From positions 47,191,348-47,255,347 of the forward strand of contig NC_134102.1 of assembly GCF_000715075.1 (NCBI RefSeq): 64,000 nt of DNA, written 5' to 3'. Under the pieces are notes generated by a model. It saw nothing but the letters and a program-made list of their open reading frames with translations, made no database searches and was not told the DNA's origin. Positions 32,100-43,340 of the stretch are shown piece by piece (the stretch's first letter is position 1; each line of letters begins with the position of its first letter). The stretch is from Nicotiana tabacum. Lineage: Eukaryota; Streptophyta; Magnoliopsida; Solanales; Solanaceae. Both the position numbers and the translations under genes were made by a program.

Positions 32100-33470
32100 C
32101 GAACGAGTTTAGAATCTTACTTGGGATATCAAAAAGAAGAGGGTATCTACTCTGCATATCATGCTCGGTCTCCTAAGTCGCCTTCTCGAACGGTTGACCT
32201 CTCCACTAAACCTTCACCGATACAATATCCTTCGACATTAGTTTTCGAACCTGCCTATCCAAAATGGCCACTGGCTCCTCATCATAAGTCAAATCCTTGT
32301 CCAACTAAACTGAGCTGAAATCCAACACATGTAACGGATCCTCGTAGTACTTTCAAAGCATGGAAACATGGAACACCGGATGAATTCCCGATAAGCTGGG
32401 TGGCAAAGAAAGTCTGTAGGCCACCTGTCAAACTCTCTCCAACACCTCGAAAGCACCAATATACTGAGGGCTCAACTTGTCCTTTTTCTCGAACCTCATC
32501 ACACCCTTCATGGGCAAAACTCTGAGTAGAAACCTCTCACCCACCATGAATGTCACATCACGAGCCTTCCTATCAGCATAACTCTTTTTCATGGACTACG
32601 CTGTACGAAGCCGCTCCTAAATCAATTTCACCTTCTCCAAAGCATCACGAACCAAATCAGTTCCCAACAACGTAGCCTCCCTAGGCTCAAACCAACCAAC
32701 CAGAGAATGACATCATCTCCCATATAAGGTCTCATATGGATCCATCTGGATACTCGACAGATAGTTGTTATTGTAGGTGAACTCTGCTAACAACAAAAAC
32801 TGATCCCACTGGCCTCCGAAATCAGTGACACAGGCTCTCAACATGTCCTCCAAGATCTGAATGGTTCACTCGGACTGCCCATTTGTCTGGGGATGAAATG
32901 TCGTACTCAACTCAACCTGTGTGCCCAATTCTCGTTGCACTGCTCTCCAAAAATGCGATGTAAACTGAGTGCCTCGACCCGAGATAATACACACATGCAC
33001 ACCATGTAGGCGAACAATCTCTCTAAGATAAATCCAAGCCAACTACTCTGAAGTATAGGAAGTCATGACGAGAATGAAGTGTCCAGACTTGGTCAGTTTG
33101 TCCACACTGACCCACATATCATCAAATCTCAAGTTCCATGGCAGCCCAACCACAAAATATATAGTGATATACTCCCACTTCCACTCCGGTATATCTAGCC
33201 TCTGAAGCAAACCACCAGGTCTTTGATGCTCATACTTAACCTGTTGATAGTTCAAACACCATGCAACATACTCAACAATGTCTTTCTTCATCCTCCGCCG
33301 CCAATAATGCTGCTTCAAATCATTGTACATCTTCACGGCACCCGGATGAATGGAATACCACGAACTATGGGGCTCCTCAAGAATAAGCTCCCGCAACCCA
33401 TCCACATTACGCACACAAATCCGACCCTGAAGCCGCAACACACTATCATCACCAATAGTCACATCCTTAG
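32100..33470 (-). pseudogene. Gypsy-1 integrase and chromodomain
   Basis: From 33462 the HHCC zinc region gives SIHPGAVKMYNDLKQHYW and CLNYQQVKYEHQRPGGLLQ (one Cys changed to Leu-Asn context). The core starts WEYITIYFVVGLP: the family has MDFVVGLP, so the first catalytic Asp is Tyr. Near 32985 the motif reads IISGRGTQFTS where ISDRGTQFTS is expected, so the second Asp is Gly. The Glu-bearing motif THFHPQTNGQSE-like is followed by a stop. Near 32480-32560 is the C-terminal block with VLPMKGVMRF, then HPVFHVSML. The chromodomain is VAILDRQVRKLMSKDI and ETEHDMQSRYPLLF (about 32280-32110) with in-frame stops. Integrase is dead. Confidence 0.85.
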
Positions 33471-33699
33471 CATCACTGCATCCTTAAGAACAAGTAAGTG
33501 GGGATAAACATATTACCGCATGTTAATGCGCTCAAACAAAGATGAGTGAGATACAACACATGCAAGAACTCTGCTCGGCTATGAAATATCCAATCTCACC
33601 AACCTATTGGCCAATGCCTAAACATCCATGGCCAAAGGCCTCTCCCCATACTCTCTGACTTCCCATTCAAGGTGTCGGCCACCACATTGACCTTCCCCG

Positions 33700-34880
33700 A
33701 ATGATAAATAATGGTGATATCATAGTACTTAAATAGCTCTGACCACCTTCATTGCCTCAAGTTCAAATCCTTATGCTTGAATAGATGTTGAAGACTCTGG
33801 TTATCCATATGCACCTCACAAGACACGCCATATAAGTAGTGCCTCCAAATCTTGAGTGCATGCACAATGGCTGTTAACTCCAAATCATGCACTAGGTATT
33901 TCTTCTCATGGGGCTTTAACTGATGCGAAGCATAGGCAATCACCCTACCATCCTACATTAACACATACCCAATGCCAACCCGTGAAGGATCACAATAGAC
34001 TGTATACAAATCTGATGTTGAAGGTAAAACCAGAACTGGAGTTGTAGTCAAGGCAGTCTTGAGCTTCTGAAAGCTCTCCTCACACTCGTTAGACCATCTA
34101 AATGGGGTACCCTTCTGAGTCAACCTAGTCAATGGAGTTACAATAGACTAGAAACCCTCCACGAAGTGGCGATAATACCCGGCCAAACCTAGGAAACTCC
34201 CAATCTCAATAGCGGTAGAATGTTTGGGCCAACTCTGAACTACCTCAATCCTTTTCAGATCCACTTAATCCCCTCACTGGACACCACTTGACCCAAAAAT
34301 GCCATGAGTCTCACCAGAACTCGCACTTGGAAAACTTAGCATATAGTTTCTTCTCCCTCAAAGTCTGAGCACGATCCTCAAATATTGCTCATGCTCCTCC
34401 TAGCTGCAAGAATACACCAATATATCATCAATGAACATAATGACGAAGGAATCTAGATAAGGCTGAAACACGATGTTCATCAAGTGCACGAAAGTTGCTA
34501 GAGTATTGGTCAGCACAAAACACATCACCAAAAACTCATAATGCCCATAACGGGTCTTGAGCGCCATCTTAGGAATGTCCGAAGCCATGATCTTCAACTC
34601 ATGGTACCCCAATCTCAAGTCAATCTTCGAGAATACCCTAGCACCCTTAAGCTGATCAAATAAATCATTAATACACGACATCGGATACTTGTTCTTGATA
34701 ATAACCTTGTTCAATTGCCTGTAGTCAATGTACATTCTCATGAAACTGTCTTTCTTCTTCATAAATAGAACCAGAGCACCCTAAGGAAACACACTCGGCC
34801 TGATGAAACCTTTATCTACCAACTCTTGAAACTATTCCTTTAATTCTTTCAACTCATCTGGAGCCATGTGGTATAGTGGA
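33700..34880 (-). pseudogene. Gypsy-1 reverse transcriptase and RNase H
   Basis: RT at 34762-34400: [35 protein letters not shown] and the catalytic loop [13 protein letters not shown]. The FIDD Asp pair is present. RNase H follows to the left: VIAYASHQLKPHEKKYLVHD, LELTAIVHALKIWRHYLYG and HMDNQSLQHLFKHKDLNLRQ (33943-33749). Stops before 34762 and between the ORF pieces break the frame. Confidence 0.9.
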
Positions 34881-34917
34881 ATTGATATGAGCTGAGTACC
34901 CGATGCCAATATCCTTA

Positions 34918-35530
34918 TCACGATAGGTCTGCAAGGAAGACATCTGAAAACTCCCTCACCATGGGGTCTAAATCAATTGTGGGAGTATTAGCACTCACAT
35001 CCCTAACAAAGGCTAAGTACGCCAAGCACCACTTTTCAACCATCTGTTGAGCCTTTAGAAAAGAAACCACCCTGCTAGGAATATGACCCAAGGAACCTCT
35101 CCACTCCAACCTCGGCAACCCCGGCATAGCTAGCGTCACGGTCTTAGCGTGACAATCAAGAATAGTGTGATATGGTGACAACTAATCCAAGCCCAAAATC
35201 ACATCAATATCCACCGTATTGAAAGTAACAGAAGATTAACCCTAGTCTCATAGCCCCCAATAGTGACGAAACAAGAATGATAGACCAATACACCATAATA
35301 GAATCCCCAACGGGTGTAGACATATAGACATGAGTATCCAAAGAATCACAAAACATATCCAAATATAAAGCAAAATAGGATGACACATACAAATAAGTAG
35401 ATTCCGGATCAAGTAGAAATAATGCATCTCTTTATGAAAAAACAGAACAATACCTGTAATGACTGCATCTGATGCAACTGCCTTAGTCCTACCAGGAAAA
35501 GCATAACAACGAGCCTGGCCTCCCACTCTA
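34918..35530 (-). pseudogene. Gypsy-1 retropepsin-like protease
   Basis: Near 35420-35385 the minus strand gives LLDPESTYLYVSS, corresponding to the family's L(F/I)D(P/T)GSTxSYVSS. The Gly of the DxGS active-site loop is Glu here. Further on are the expected HxILDCHAKTVTLAMPGLPR and LEWRGSLGHIPSRVVSFLKA (35170-35050). The frame is broken at about 35200. Confidence 0.75.
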
Positions 35531-35559
35531 GGACGATCGCTACTCGCCTGTCCTCCACC

Positions 35560-37640
35560 TCTAGATAGTTATGCAGGTGGAGTAGCAACTGGAGTGGGAA
35601 CCATAGCCTGAGTACCTTGCTGAGGTCCTCCCATCCGAAGTCTGGAACAATCCCTCACAATGTGCCTAGTATCACCACACTCATAACAATCTCTCTACAA
35701 GCGTGGATATTGGTACTGAGTCTGCCCCGGACGACCAGAATAACCGCTGTAGGAACCCTGTGCAAAAGGTACACCAAAGGATGGTTGTCCGGTACAAGTG
35801 CTCTAAGATCCATGGCTAGTTGGAGCACTACGGGAAACCTGAAGTGCAGACTGAACTGGTCGACTGACAAAGCCTCTACCTTGATAGACCTTGCCCAAGA
35901 GTAGGAGCCACTAAATCCTCCAAAAACACGAGGCTTCTTAGCCTCCCTATCCTCCCTCTCCTGCCCGCAGATATGCTCTAAACTCCTAGCAATCTCCACC
36001 AGTGTTTTAAAAGGCGAGGTATTTTACATATGCCTCAGCGAGGCATAATCTCCGAGGCACGGGGCGTAAGCCCCATGGGTATTTAATTTTTAGTATTTCA
36101 TAAAATAGTATAATTATAGGTAAAATTGTATAAAAATTGAAGAAAATTATAAATATGTGAAAAATATATATAAATGTACTCCATCCCCATAAAAAAACTA
36201 GTCAAAATAATCCATTATACGTTACTTAACGCACAAGTAACTTGAGTTGAAAATAATAAAAATTTCTACATGGAGGAACAAAAAGGATGGCTAACCTACA
36301 ATTTGAACTTTGAACTTGCTGCTATGAAGGAGAATAGAGTTCTCTTTGTATTTTCCAAAAAACAAATTGACTATTCGTTGCTTTTGGGAGATAGTAGCAG
36401 ACTAGCGGACAAGATAAAGAATTGGGAAAGACCATAAATTAGGACTTCTATCAATAAAAAAGGTCTTGGCTTTTAAATTTAATGTTTTAGTTCCTTTTTA
36501 AAACTTTTGAGTAATTACAAGGTGACTTTTGAGAATTTGGGTATTATATAAAGGACTTATTCAATAAATTTTATTTTCATTTGAAAAAGTCTCTAGGGCT
36601 TACGCCTCACTACAAAAATGTGCCTCAACACCCGGGCGTACACCCCGAATTGTTTTGCGCACGCCTTTTGAGACTTTTGTCCCCACCATCGCCTCAGGGT
36701 ATTTTTGGTGCGCCTCGCCCCAAGGCTCACCCCAAAAATGCCTTTTAAAATATTGATCTCCACAACCTGATGAAATGCAGTCTTAGTCTCCAACTCCCGT
36801 TCCATCCCAAATCTGAGTCTAATGGCGAGTCCCTCAATAGATCTGTGGAATCTCTCTCTATTAATGGAATCCAAGGAAGGTGCATGACAAGATAACTCTA
36901 TAAACCTCATACATACTCGGACACAGTCATTCTTCCCTTGCGCAACTCGTCCCTATGGGTCTGTGGAATAAACTCCCTCAAGAAAAGATTAGAGAACTGG
37001 GACCAAGTAAGTGGTACTGTGCTAGATGGTCTACTCGCCTCATAAGTCTTCCACAATCTATATGCCGATCCCGTCAACTGAAAAGTATTAAGGTCGACCC
37101 CACTAGGCTCCACCAAACTCATAGTATGCAAAATGCGGTGACACTAATCCAAGAAACCTTGTGCATCCTCAGAAGCCCCTCAACTCAATTGGGGAGGATG
37201 AAATTTATGAAACCTCTCCAAACTCCTCTGTCCCTCAGCCGACACAACTGGCCTTACCTCGTGCTGAACTGCAACTACTGGTTGCACCGGCACAAGACTC
37301 GGTGTCTGATAAGCATGAGCCGACTGCTCTGGTGTATGGGCGGCAGGAGTCTGAGCTCCTCCCCCAGCTTGTGAAGTGGCCGGTGCAACAAGAATCAACC
37401 CTGCCTGGGCCAAACTCCCGAACATACTCATGAAGTGCGCCAAGGTCTCCTGGAGCCCCAGTGTAGCAATAGGCTGCTCAAGTGCACGCTCAACATGCTC
37501 GGACTCCTGATCATCAACTGGAGCCACTAGAGGCTCCACAACTGCGTCTCTAGCAGGTGCTCTAGCTGTAACACGTGCCCCTCCTCGGCTTCTACCTCGG
37601 CCCCAGCCTCTTGTGGCTCTGGCAGGGGCACTGTTGTATG
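35560..37640 (-). pseudogene. Gypsy-1 gag, split by a hAT MITE
   Basis: On the minus strand the retrotransposon gag domain lies at 37131-36907 (TGSAYRLWKTYEASRPSSTV, WSQFSNLFLREFIPQTHRDE) and continues at 36850-36764 (AIRLRFGMERELETKTAFHQ). After the MITE (36000-36755) it resumes as ARSLEHICGQEREDREAKKP. A zinc knuckle CYECGDTRHIVRDC (C-X2-C-X4-H-X4-C) follows near 35690-35650. The upstream part to 37640 is Pro/Ala/Gln-rich (37539-37180). Stops occur at several points. Confidence 0.85.
36000..36755. mobile_element. hAT-superfamily MITE in Gypsy-1 gag, 756 bp
   Basis: The 8-bp target duplication ATCTCCAC is perfect (35992-35999 and 36756-36763). The left end is CAGTGTTTTAAAAGGCG and the right, reverse complemented, CAATATTTTAAAAGGCA. 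Subterminal zones carry GAGGC/GCCTC repeats (GCCTCAGCGAGGC near 36030; GCGCCTCGCCCCAAGGC near 36710). No transposase. Removing it and one TSD restores the gag frame. Confidence 0.92.
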
Positions 37641-37873
37641 CTCAGCTGACCTGGTAGAGCATGTCCTCAACATCTATGAGATAATAGAAGAGTAAAGATT
37701 CAAGCTTTTGAATAAACATAACCGCACGATAAAGAATGAAAGAAAGTGAAGTTTCCTAGCAATTCGGTAGCCTCTCGAAGATAAGTACAGACGTCTCCGT
37801 ACCAATTCGAAAGACTCTACTAAACTTGCACATGACTCGCAGAAACTATGAACCTAGGGATTTAATACCAACT
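37641..37873 (-). other. Gypsy-1 leader with primer binding site
   Basis: Untranslated leader between 5' LTR and gag. The PBS region (37857-37870, minus strand TTGGTATTAAATCC) is a decayed initiator-Met type. The intact version TTGGTATCAGAGC is seen in the related fragment at 53435-53447. Confidence 0.8.
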
Positions 37874-40797
37874 TGTCACGACCCAAAATTCTACCAAAGG
37901 GGTCGTGATGGTACCTAATCTCTAAGACTAGGTAAGCCTATCACTTAACAACATTAAATCAGTAAAATAAGATATAATAAGGCAGAGTTTAATATAAAAA
38001 CAGAAATAGAGTCAATACAAGCCAAAGTGGCAATACTTAATACATCTCCCCAGAAATAGGTAGTATAGAATCATGAGCTCTAACTGAATACATGCAGAAT
38101 AATTAAAATACAATACTGTTCAAATGTAAAATCAATTGTATCAACATATAGGATTAGACTCCAAGGGACTGCGACATCATCCAACTCTATCTTGAATCCT
38201 CACGAATGATGCAAGCTCTCACTCTCAAGATCTGCTGCCTCTAACACCAGGATCTACACAAAAATATGCAGAAGTGTAGTATGAGTACACCACATTCGGT
38301 ACCCAGTAAGTATCAATACTAAACTCGGTGAGGTAATGACGATGTTCGAGCCATATGATACTCACTAGTCAATAACCTGTGCAATATATCAATAACTGGC
38401 AACAAAATATGTAAGGGAAAACAATATCAACCATCTCGTAGAACATGTGATAACAACTCAATGTAGAAAAAACCCATCTTTGTCAACAAATAATCAAATA
38501 GAAGTGAAGTCATAGGATAGCATGTCAAATTCCACTAGCAACTCATTAAAAAAAATACGATACAAAATTTTAAGAAAATATGTATGTGATCAAAATATTA
38601 GCCCCATTGTAACATATAAACAACATCAAGAAAAATACCCCCAAATCATCACAGAACATCATCAACAATGCCACCCTAATTTCGCTGCATGTTCGCATAA
38701 TAATAAAATTCCCTCCCTATTTCGCCATATACGCATATCACCACCCTTATTTTGCCACGTGGGCAACCCAAAAAAATGCCACCCTTATTTCGCCCCACGT
38801 GCACAACAATAATTACAATCGCACGATAAAGACCTCATGCTGACACCTTCAATCAATCCGCTCAATATGTCCACATGTGCCACAATATCACAAAACAATA
38901 ATACCAAAGTTTCATCAAAGATATAAGCTCACAACTTGTCAACGAAGTGCACGAGGACATGACAATAACATAATAATACGGATGTGTGTTCAACACATAA
39001 AGCATGACTATGGCTAAGTCAAATAGAAAACATAATCATGTAGTCACAAAGTGATTTAAGCATGTTTCATATAAAGTACATCATCAAATTAAGGCATATT
39101 AATAGTCTAAGGTCTAAGCCACACATGGCATCTGCGTACGCACTCGTCACCTCGTTTACACGTCGCTTCTCACATAACACGAATAAATAATTAAGGTCAA
39201 ATCCTAAGGGGTATTCCCCTACATAAGGTTATACAAGATAATTACCTCAAACAAGCCAAATCAATACTCTACAAAGTCGTTGCCTCTCGACTCGGCCCTC
39301 GAACGGGTCAATGCTAGCAAAAAACAACTCAATAACATCAAACATGACTATAGAAATCGATTCCAATTAATAAAGCTCTGATCTTTATAAAATATCAAAA
39401 AGTCAACCCGGGATTTTCTCTCGGATCCGACAAAAGTCTCAAATCCTAAACACCCATTCAAATACGAGTCCAACCATACAAGTTTCATCCAAGTTCGACT
39501 CCGAATCGGGGTACAAATCTCTATTTTTTCATTTTAGAAATTTTTTGCCAAAACTCTTAAGTTTTCTCACTTTGATTCACCAATAAAAAGCCAAATTCAA
39601 GGATGGAATCATGAATAATAATTAAATCCGATTCAAGAACACTTACCCCAATCCAAGTAGTGAAAATTGCCTAACAAATCGCCTCAATCCGATCTCCCAA
39701 TCTCAAACTATGATAAAATGAGCTCAAAGTCCAAACATAAGAACTTAAAATATTTGCCCAGCGATACCCTTCGCTATTGCGAGAACTGCTTCGCGATTGC
39801 GAAGAACAAAACCTTAGTTGCCACCGGATGACCCTAGGCGAATGTGGCCCCTGGATCACGACCGCACTTCACCAGCACCCAGGCCTATGTTAACCCGGTG
39901 GCCTTCCGTGAACCCGAAGGCTAAACCACATGCCTTCCCCAGCCTAACACAAAGATACGCGAACGCGATCCCCTATCGCGAACAGGAAGCTTCAGCTCCC
40001 CAATAGCCCGTGATCGGGACCTCCACTATGCGAATGCAAAGAAGAAAATCACCAGCTACCAAATCACACTCCGTGATTGCGTGGCTACTTCCGCGATTGC
40101 GATGTAGGCACCAACACCAGAAAACCAGCAATTCCAAACATGAGAGGAGTGTCCTAAAACCCATCCGAAACATACCCGAGGCCCCGTCCAAATATACTAA
40201 CAAGTCAACAACAAAACACAGACCTTCTCAAGGCCCCTAATCAGACAAAATAACATCAAAACTATGAATCACACGTCATTTCAAGCCTAATGAACTAATA
40301 GACATTCAAACAACTCATACTGAACCACATCGTCAACTTGAAATAACCCGAAATTTTGCACTCAAATCCCAAATTATATAATGAACCTATTCTAACTCCC
40401 GGAACAACAATTTGAACACGATAGCCTCAAAGTTAACTCTTTGGTCAAACCTATGAACTTCTAAACCTTCAAATTCTAACTTTTTCCAAAAAGAACCAAA
40501 TCAACCTAGGAAATTCCAAATCCAAATCCGGACATACGCCTAAGTCCAAAATTACCAAACAAACCTAATGGGACCATCAACAAACCATTCCGGGGTTGTT
40601 TCCACAAAAGTCAAATAACATTTAACTATTATAACTTAATCTTCCAACTTGGGAACTAAGTATTCCATTTCAATCCAAAACCTTCCTGAAACCAAACCAA
40701 TCATCCCGCAAGTCAGATAACAACAAATACACATATGAGGAGTATCAAATGGGGAAACGAGGCTCAAATACATAAAACGAATGACCGAGTCATTACA
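37874..40797 (-). repeat. 5' LTR of Gypsy-1 (right)
   Basis: Plus-strand start TGTCACGACCC, end GAGTCATTACA. It is homologous to 29135-32069 over its full length, with many substitutions. Confidence 0.92.
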
Positions 40798-40802
40798 ATA
40801 GG

Positions 40803-41981
40803 GGATACTATTGCTGAACAAAATGAGACAATAACTACACTTAGGATGGGAAATCAATTGATTACAACCATGAAGTAATCCTAGGCCTCGTAATAGAAGA
40901 ATATACCCCATGACCCCATTGTAAATCAATAAAACCCTATAGATGATCTTGATGTAAATCTAGATAGGGTGAGAAAGGATATGAGGTGACAAGGAGACAA
41001 AGCAGAAGATGATGATATTAGTAGTGTAAAACTGAAGATGCCAGCTTTCAAGGTCGCAAGAGATCCAGACTTATACCTTGATTGGGAGCGGAAAATTGAG
41101 ACCATCTTTGATCGTCACAACTATTCTGAAAGTAAGAAGGTTAAGCTTGTTGTTGTTAAATTTTTTGATTATGCTGCTATTTGGTGGAAAAAGCTTACAA
41201 GGGACAGATAACAAGATGGAGAATAACTTATTGCTACTTGGACTGAGATGAAAAGAGTCATGAAAAAGAGGTTTGTGCCTTCCCACTTTCAAAGAGGCCT
41301 GAAACTACGTCTTCAGACCTTGAAGCAAGAAACCATGATTGTTGATGAATATTTTAAAGCTATGGATATGGCTATGATCCAAGCTAATTGTATGGAAGAA
41401 GAAGATGCCACTATTGCTAGATTTCTTAATGGTTTGAATAGAGAAGTAACTAATGTAGTAGAGATACAACAATATATAACTATAGATGAGTTAGTATATT
41501 TGGATGTAAAAATAGAAAAGCAAAGTAAAAAAAGGCAACAAGCTAGCTTATGGAGAAAACAGACAAACATCAACTCCAAGAAACCATGGCCAAAACAAGA
41601 AGTTATTTCTAGACCTCAAGAAGATAAGGAGAAAGTTAAAATTGATGAGAAAGAGGGAGGTAAAACTTTCAAATCTTAATCTTCTAAACCTTCTATTTCC
41701 ATTCAATGTCACAAATGTCATGCAAGAGGTCATATGATGCATGAATTTCCAAATAGAAGAAATATTCTTTTGAGAGTGAAAAAAGTGAGGAAGAGAAAGA
41801 AGAGGGAAGAGTGAGTGAAGATGACGTAGAACTGCCAATGATGGTTTGGTTGGGGGTACTTAGGAGGATTATAGATGGAGAATATGAGGCTGAAAAAGGT
41901 GAGGAAGAAGAAGAAGACGAAGGTGTGAGTGAAGATAATATAGAACTACCTTTTCATGATAGTTTGGTTGGGGTAGTTAGG
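40803..41981 (+). pseudogene. Gypsy-3 gag, main part
   Basis: DTIAEQNETITTLRMGNQ (from 40803), then from about 41030 MPAFKVARDPDLYLDWERKI, ETIFDRHNYSESKKVKLVVV and AAIWWKKLTRD. The long open part 41248-41679 contains RFLNGLNREVTNVVEIQQY. The zinc knuckle is CHKCHARGHMMHEF (about 41710-41750): C-X2-C-X4-H-X4 then Phe, so the last Cys of the knuckle is replaced. An acidic tail follows to 41981, where Gypsy-2 begins. This gag type is common in Reina/CRM-like chromoviruses. A stop lies near 41210. Confidence 0.82.
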
Positions 41982-43340
41982 TGTCACGCCCCGACCTTGG
42001 GGAGCGCGACTGATGCTCAACCGAGATATTCCAGTCAAGCAAGCCTACTCGATGCCTTCTACCCGACCTTACCCATGAATAAAGTGAAGATGTATATAAT
42101 TAGTTAGACAATGAGAGGATTTTATGTACAACACTGATTTCATTACCATTAGTTACTTCATTCATGATTTCCAAAATATATTATACATTCATAGATTAGA
42201 AGTGGAAACATGTGTTACAAGTACAACATTTCTAGTTTAACTTACCCAAATAAAAATACAATCCACACCATGTCTACAGAGCTTCTAATTGATACAAAAG
42301 AGTGATATGATAGTGCCGGCGACAAGGCCCCCGCTATACCTCAAAACACTATACACATGAAGTAAAATACACAAGACCCTGATATGAAGTGTGGCTCACC
42401 AAGTTAGCTGAGAAGAGGGTGGACCGCTATCACTGATCGATGCCACCTGTTATAGAACCACTCGCATCCATTAAAGATGCAGCGTCCCCAACAAAAGGGA
42501 CATTAATACACATGGAATAGTACTAGTATGTAAGACTGAACACCCTCTCAAGAAATGGAGTAAGAGTACAAAGGAGAGGAACATAAAATCAATGAGAAAA
42601 ACCAAATAATAATACAATACTAAGTCAAGAGTAGGGGTAAATCTTCAAGTAAATTCAATGTTTTAGGTTGGGAGATTTTTAGTACCGATAAACCACCGTG
42701 CTTATAGCATGGAATCTGATCTCTGTCTGATCAACTAATCTGTCTCACCCCAAAGTATGAGGCTCGACATCTAACACAACACCACCATGTGCGCGGCATG
42801 GCGTCGGATCTCTGCCCGATCGGCTAAGCCGTCTCACCACAATGCCGTGTGGGTCGACACCATCTTTCGCTAGTAATCATCTCATCCCAATTATAGGGAA
42901 TAATCTCAACACATCAATCTCGTCCCAATTAAGCGGAAACAATCTCAACACATCAGCACATGGACTTACCCCTCAATCACACCTACACCGGCATGTGTAG
43001 TTTCAGGGCTAGGTTAGTTCAACCTACCCTTCCTCGATGACTAAACGATACTCCCAAGACATTTATTATATAAAGGAGTTACAATTCATTTCATAATCTT
43101 TCACACAACCTTTCATTTCATTGGCACTATTGGCCACAAGTGAAATTTTCATTCTTGGCACGATGACCGCATTTTATATCTCATACTCACTTCTTTAACT
43201 TTTAAGTACCATCATAGGTTATCAACAATAAGAGCAATTGAAATCAAGACTTTAAATATGTATATGAGCAATAAGAGTCTTAAACACATTGAGTTTTCCT
43301 TCCAAAAATAAGGCATAATAAATTTGCAATTGAAATATGA

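Larger units (their letters stand above)
29135..40797 (-). mobile_element. Gypsy-1: complete chromovirus (Tekay/Del-like), inactive
   Basis: LTRs at 29135-32069 and 37874-40797 (2935 and 2924 bp) run TGTCACGACCC...GTTACA in plus orientation. The TSD is ATAGG (29130-29134 and 40798-40802). On the minus strand the PBS (TTGGTATTAAAT, 37859-37870, a decayed TTGGTATCAGAG) follows the right LTR, and the tract AAGAAGAAGAAAA (32070-32082) precedes the left LTR. The gene order is gag, protease, RT, RNase H, integrase, chromodomain. The first 115 bases of the LTRs differ at about 17 positions, so the insertion is old. A hAT MITE interrupts gag. Confidence 0.93.

Noticed and set aside
40823..40850. Possible host coding start near AACAAAATGAGACAATAACT
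   Set aside because: It is the gag of Gypsy-3, continuous with the sequence left of Gypsy-1 after removing the target duplication.
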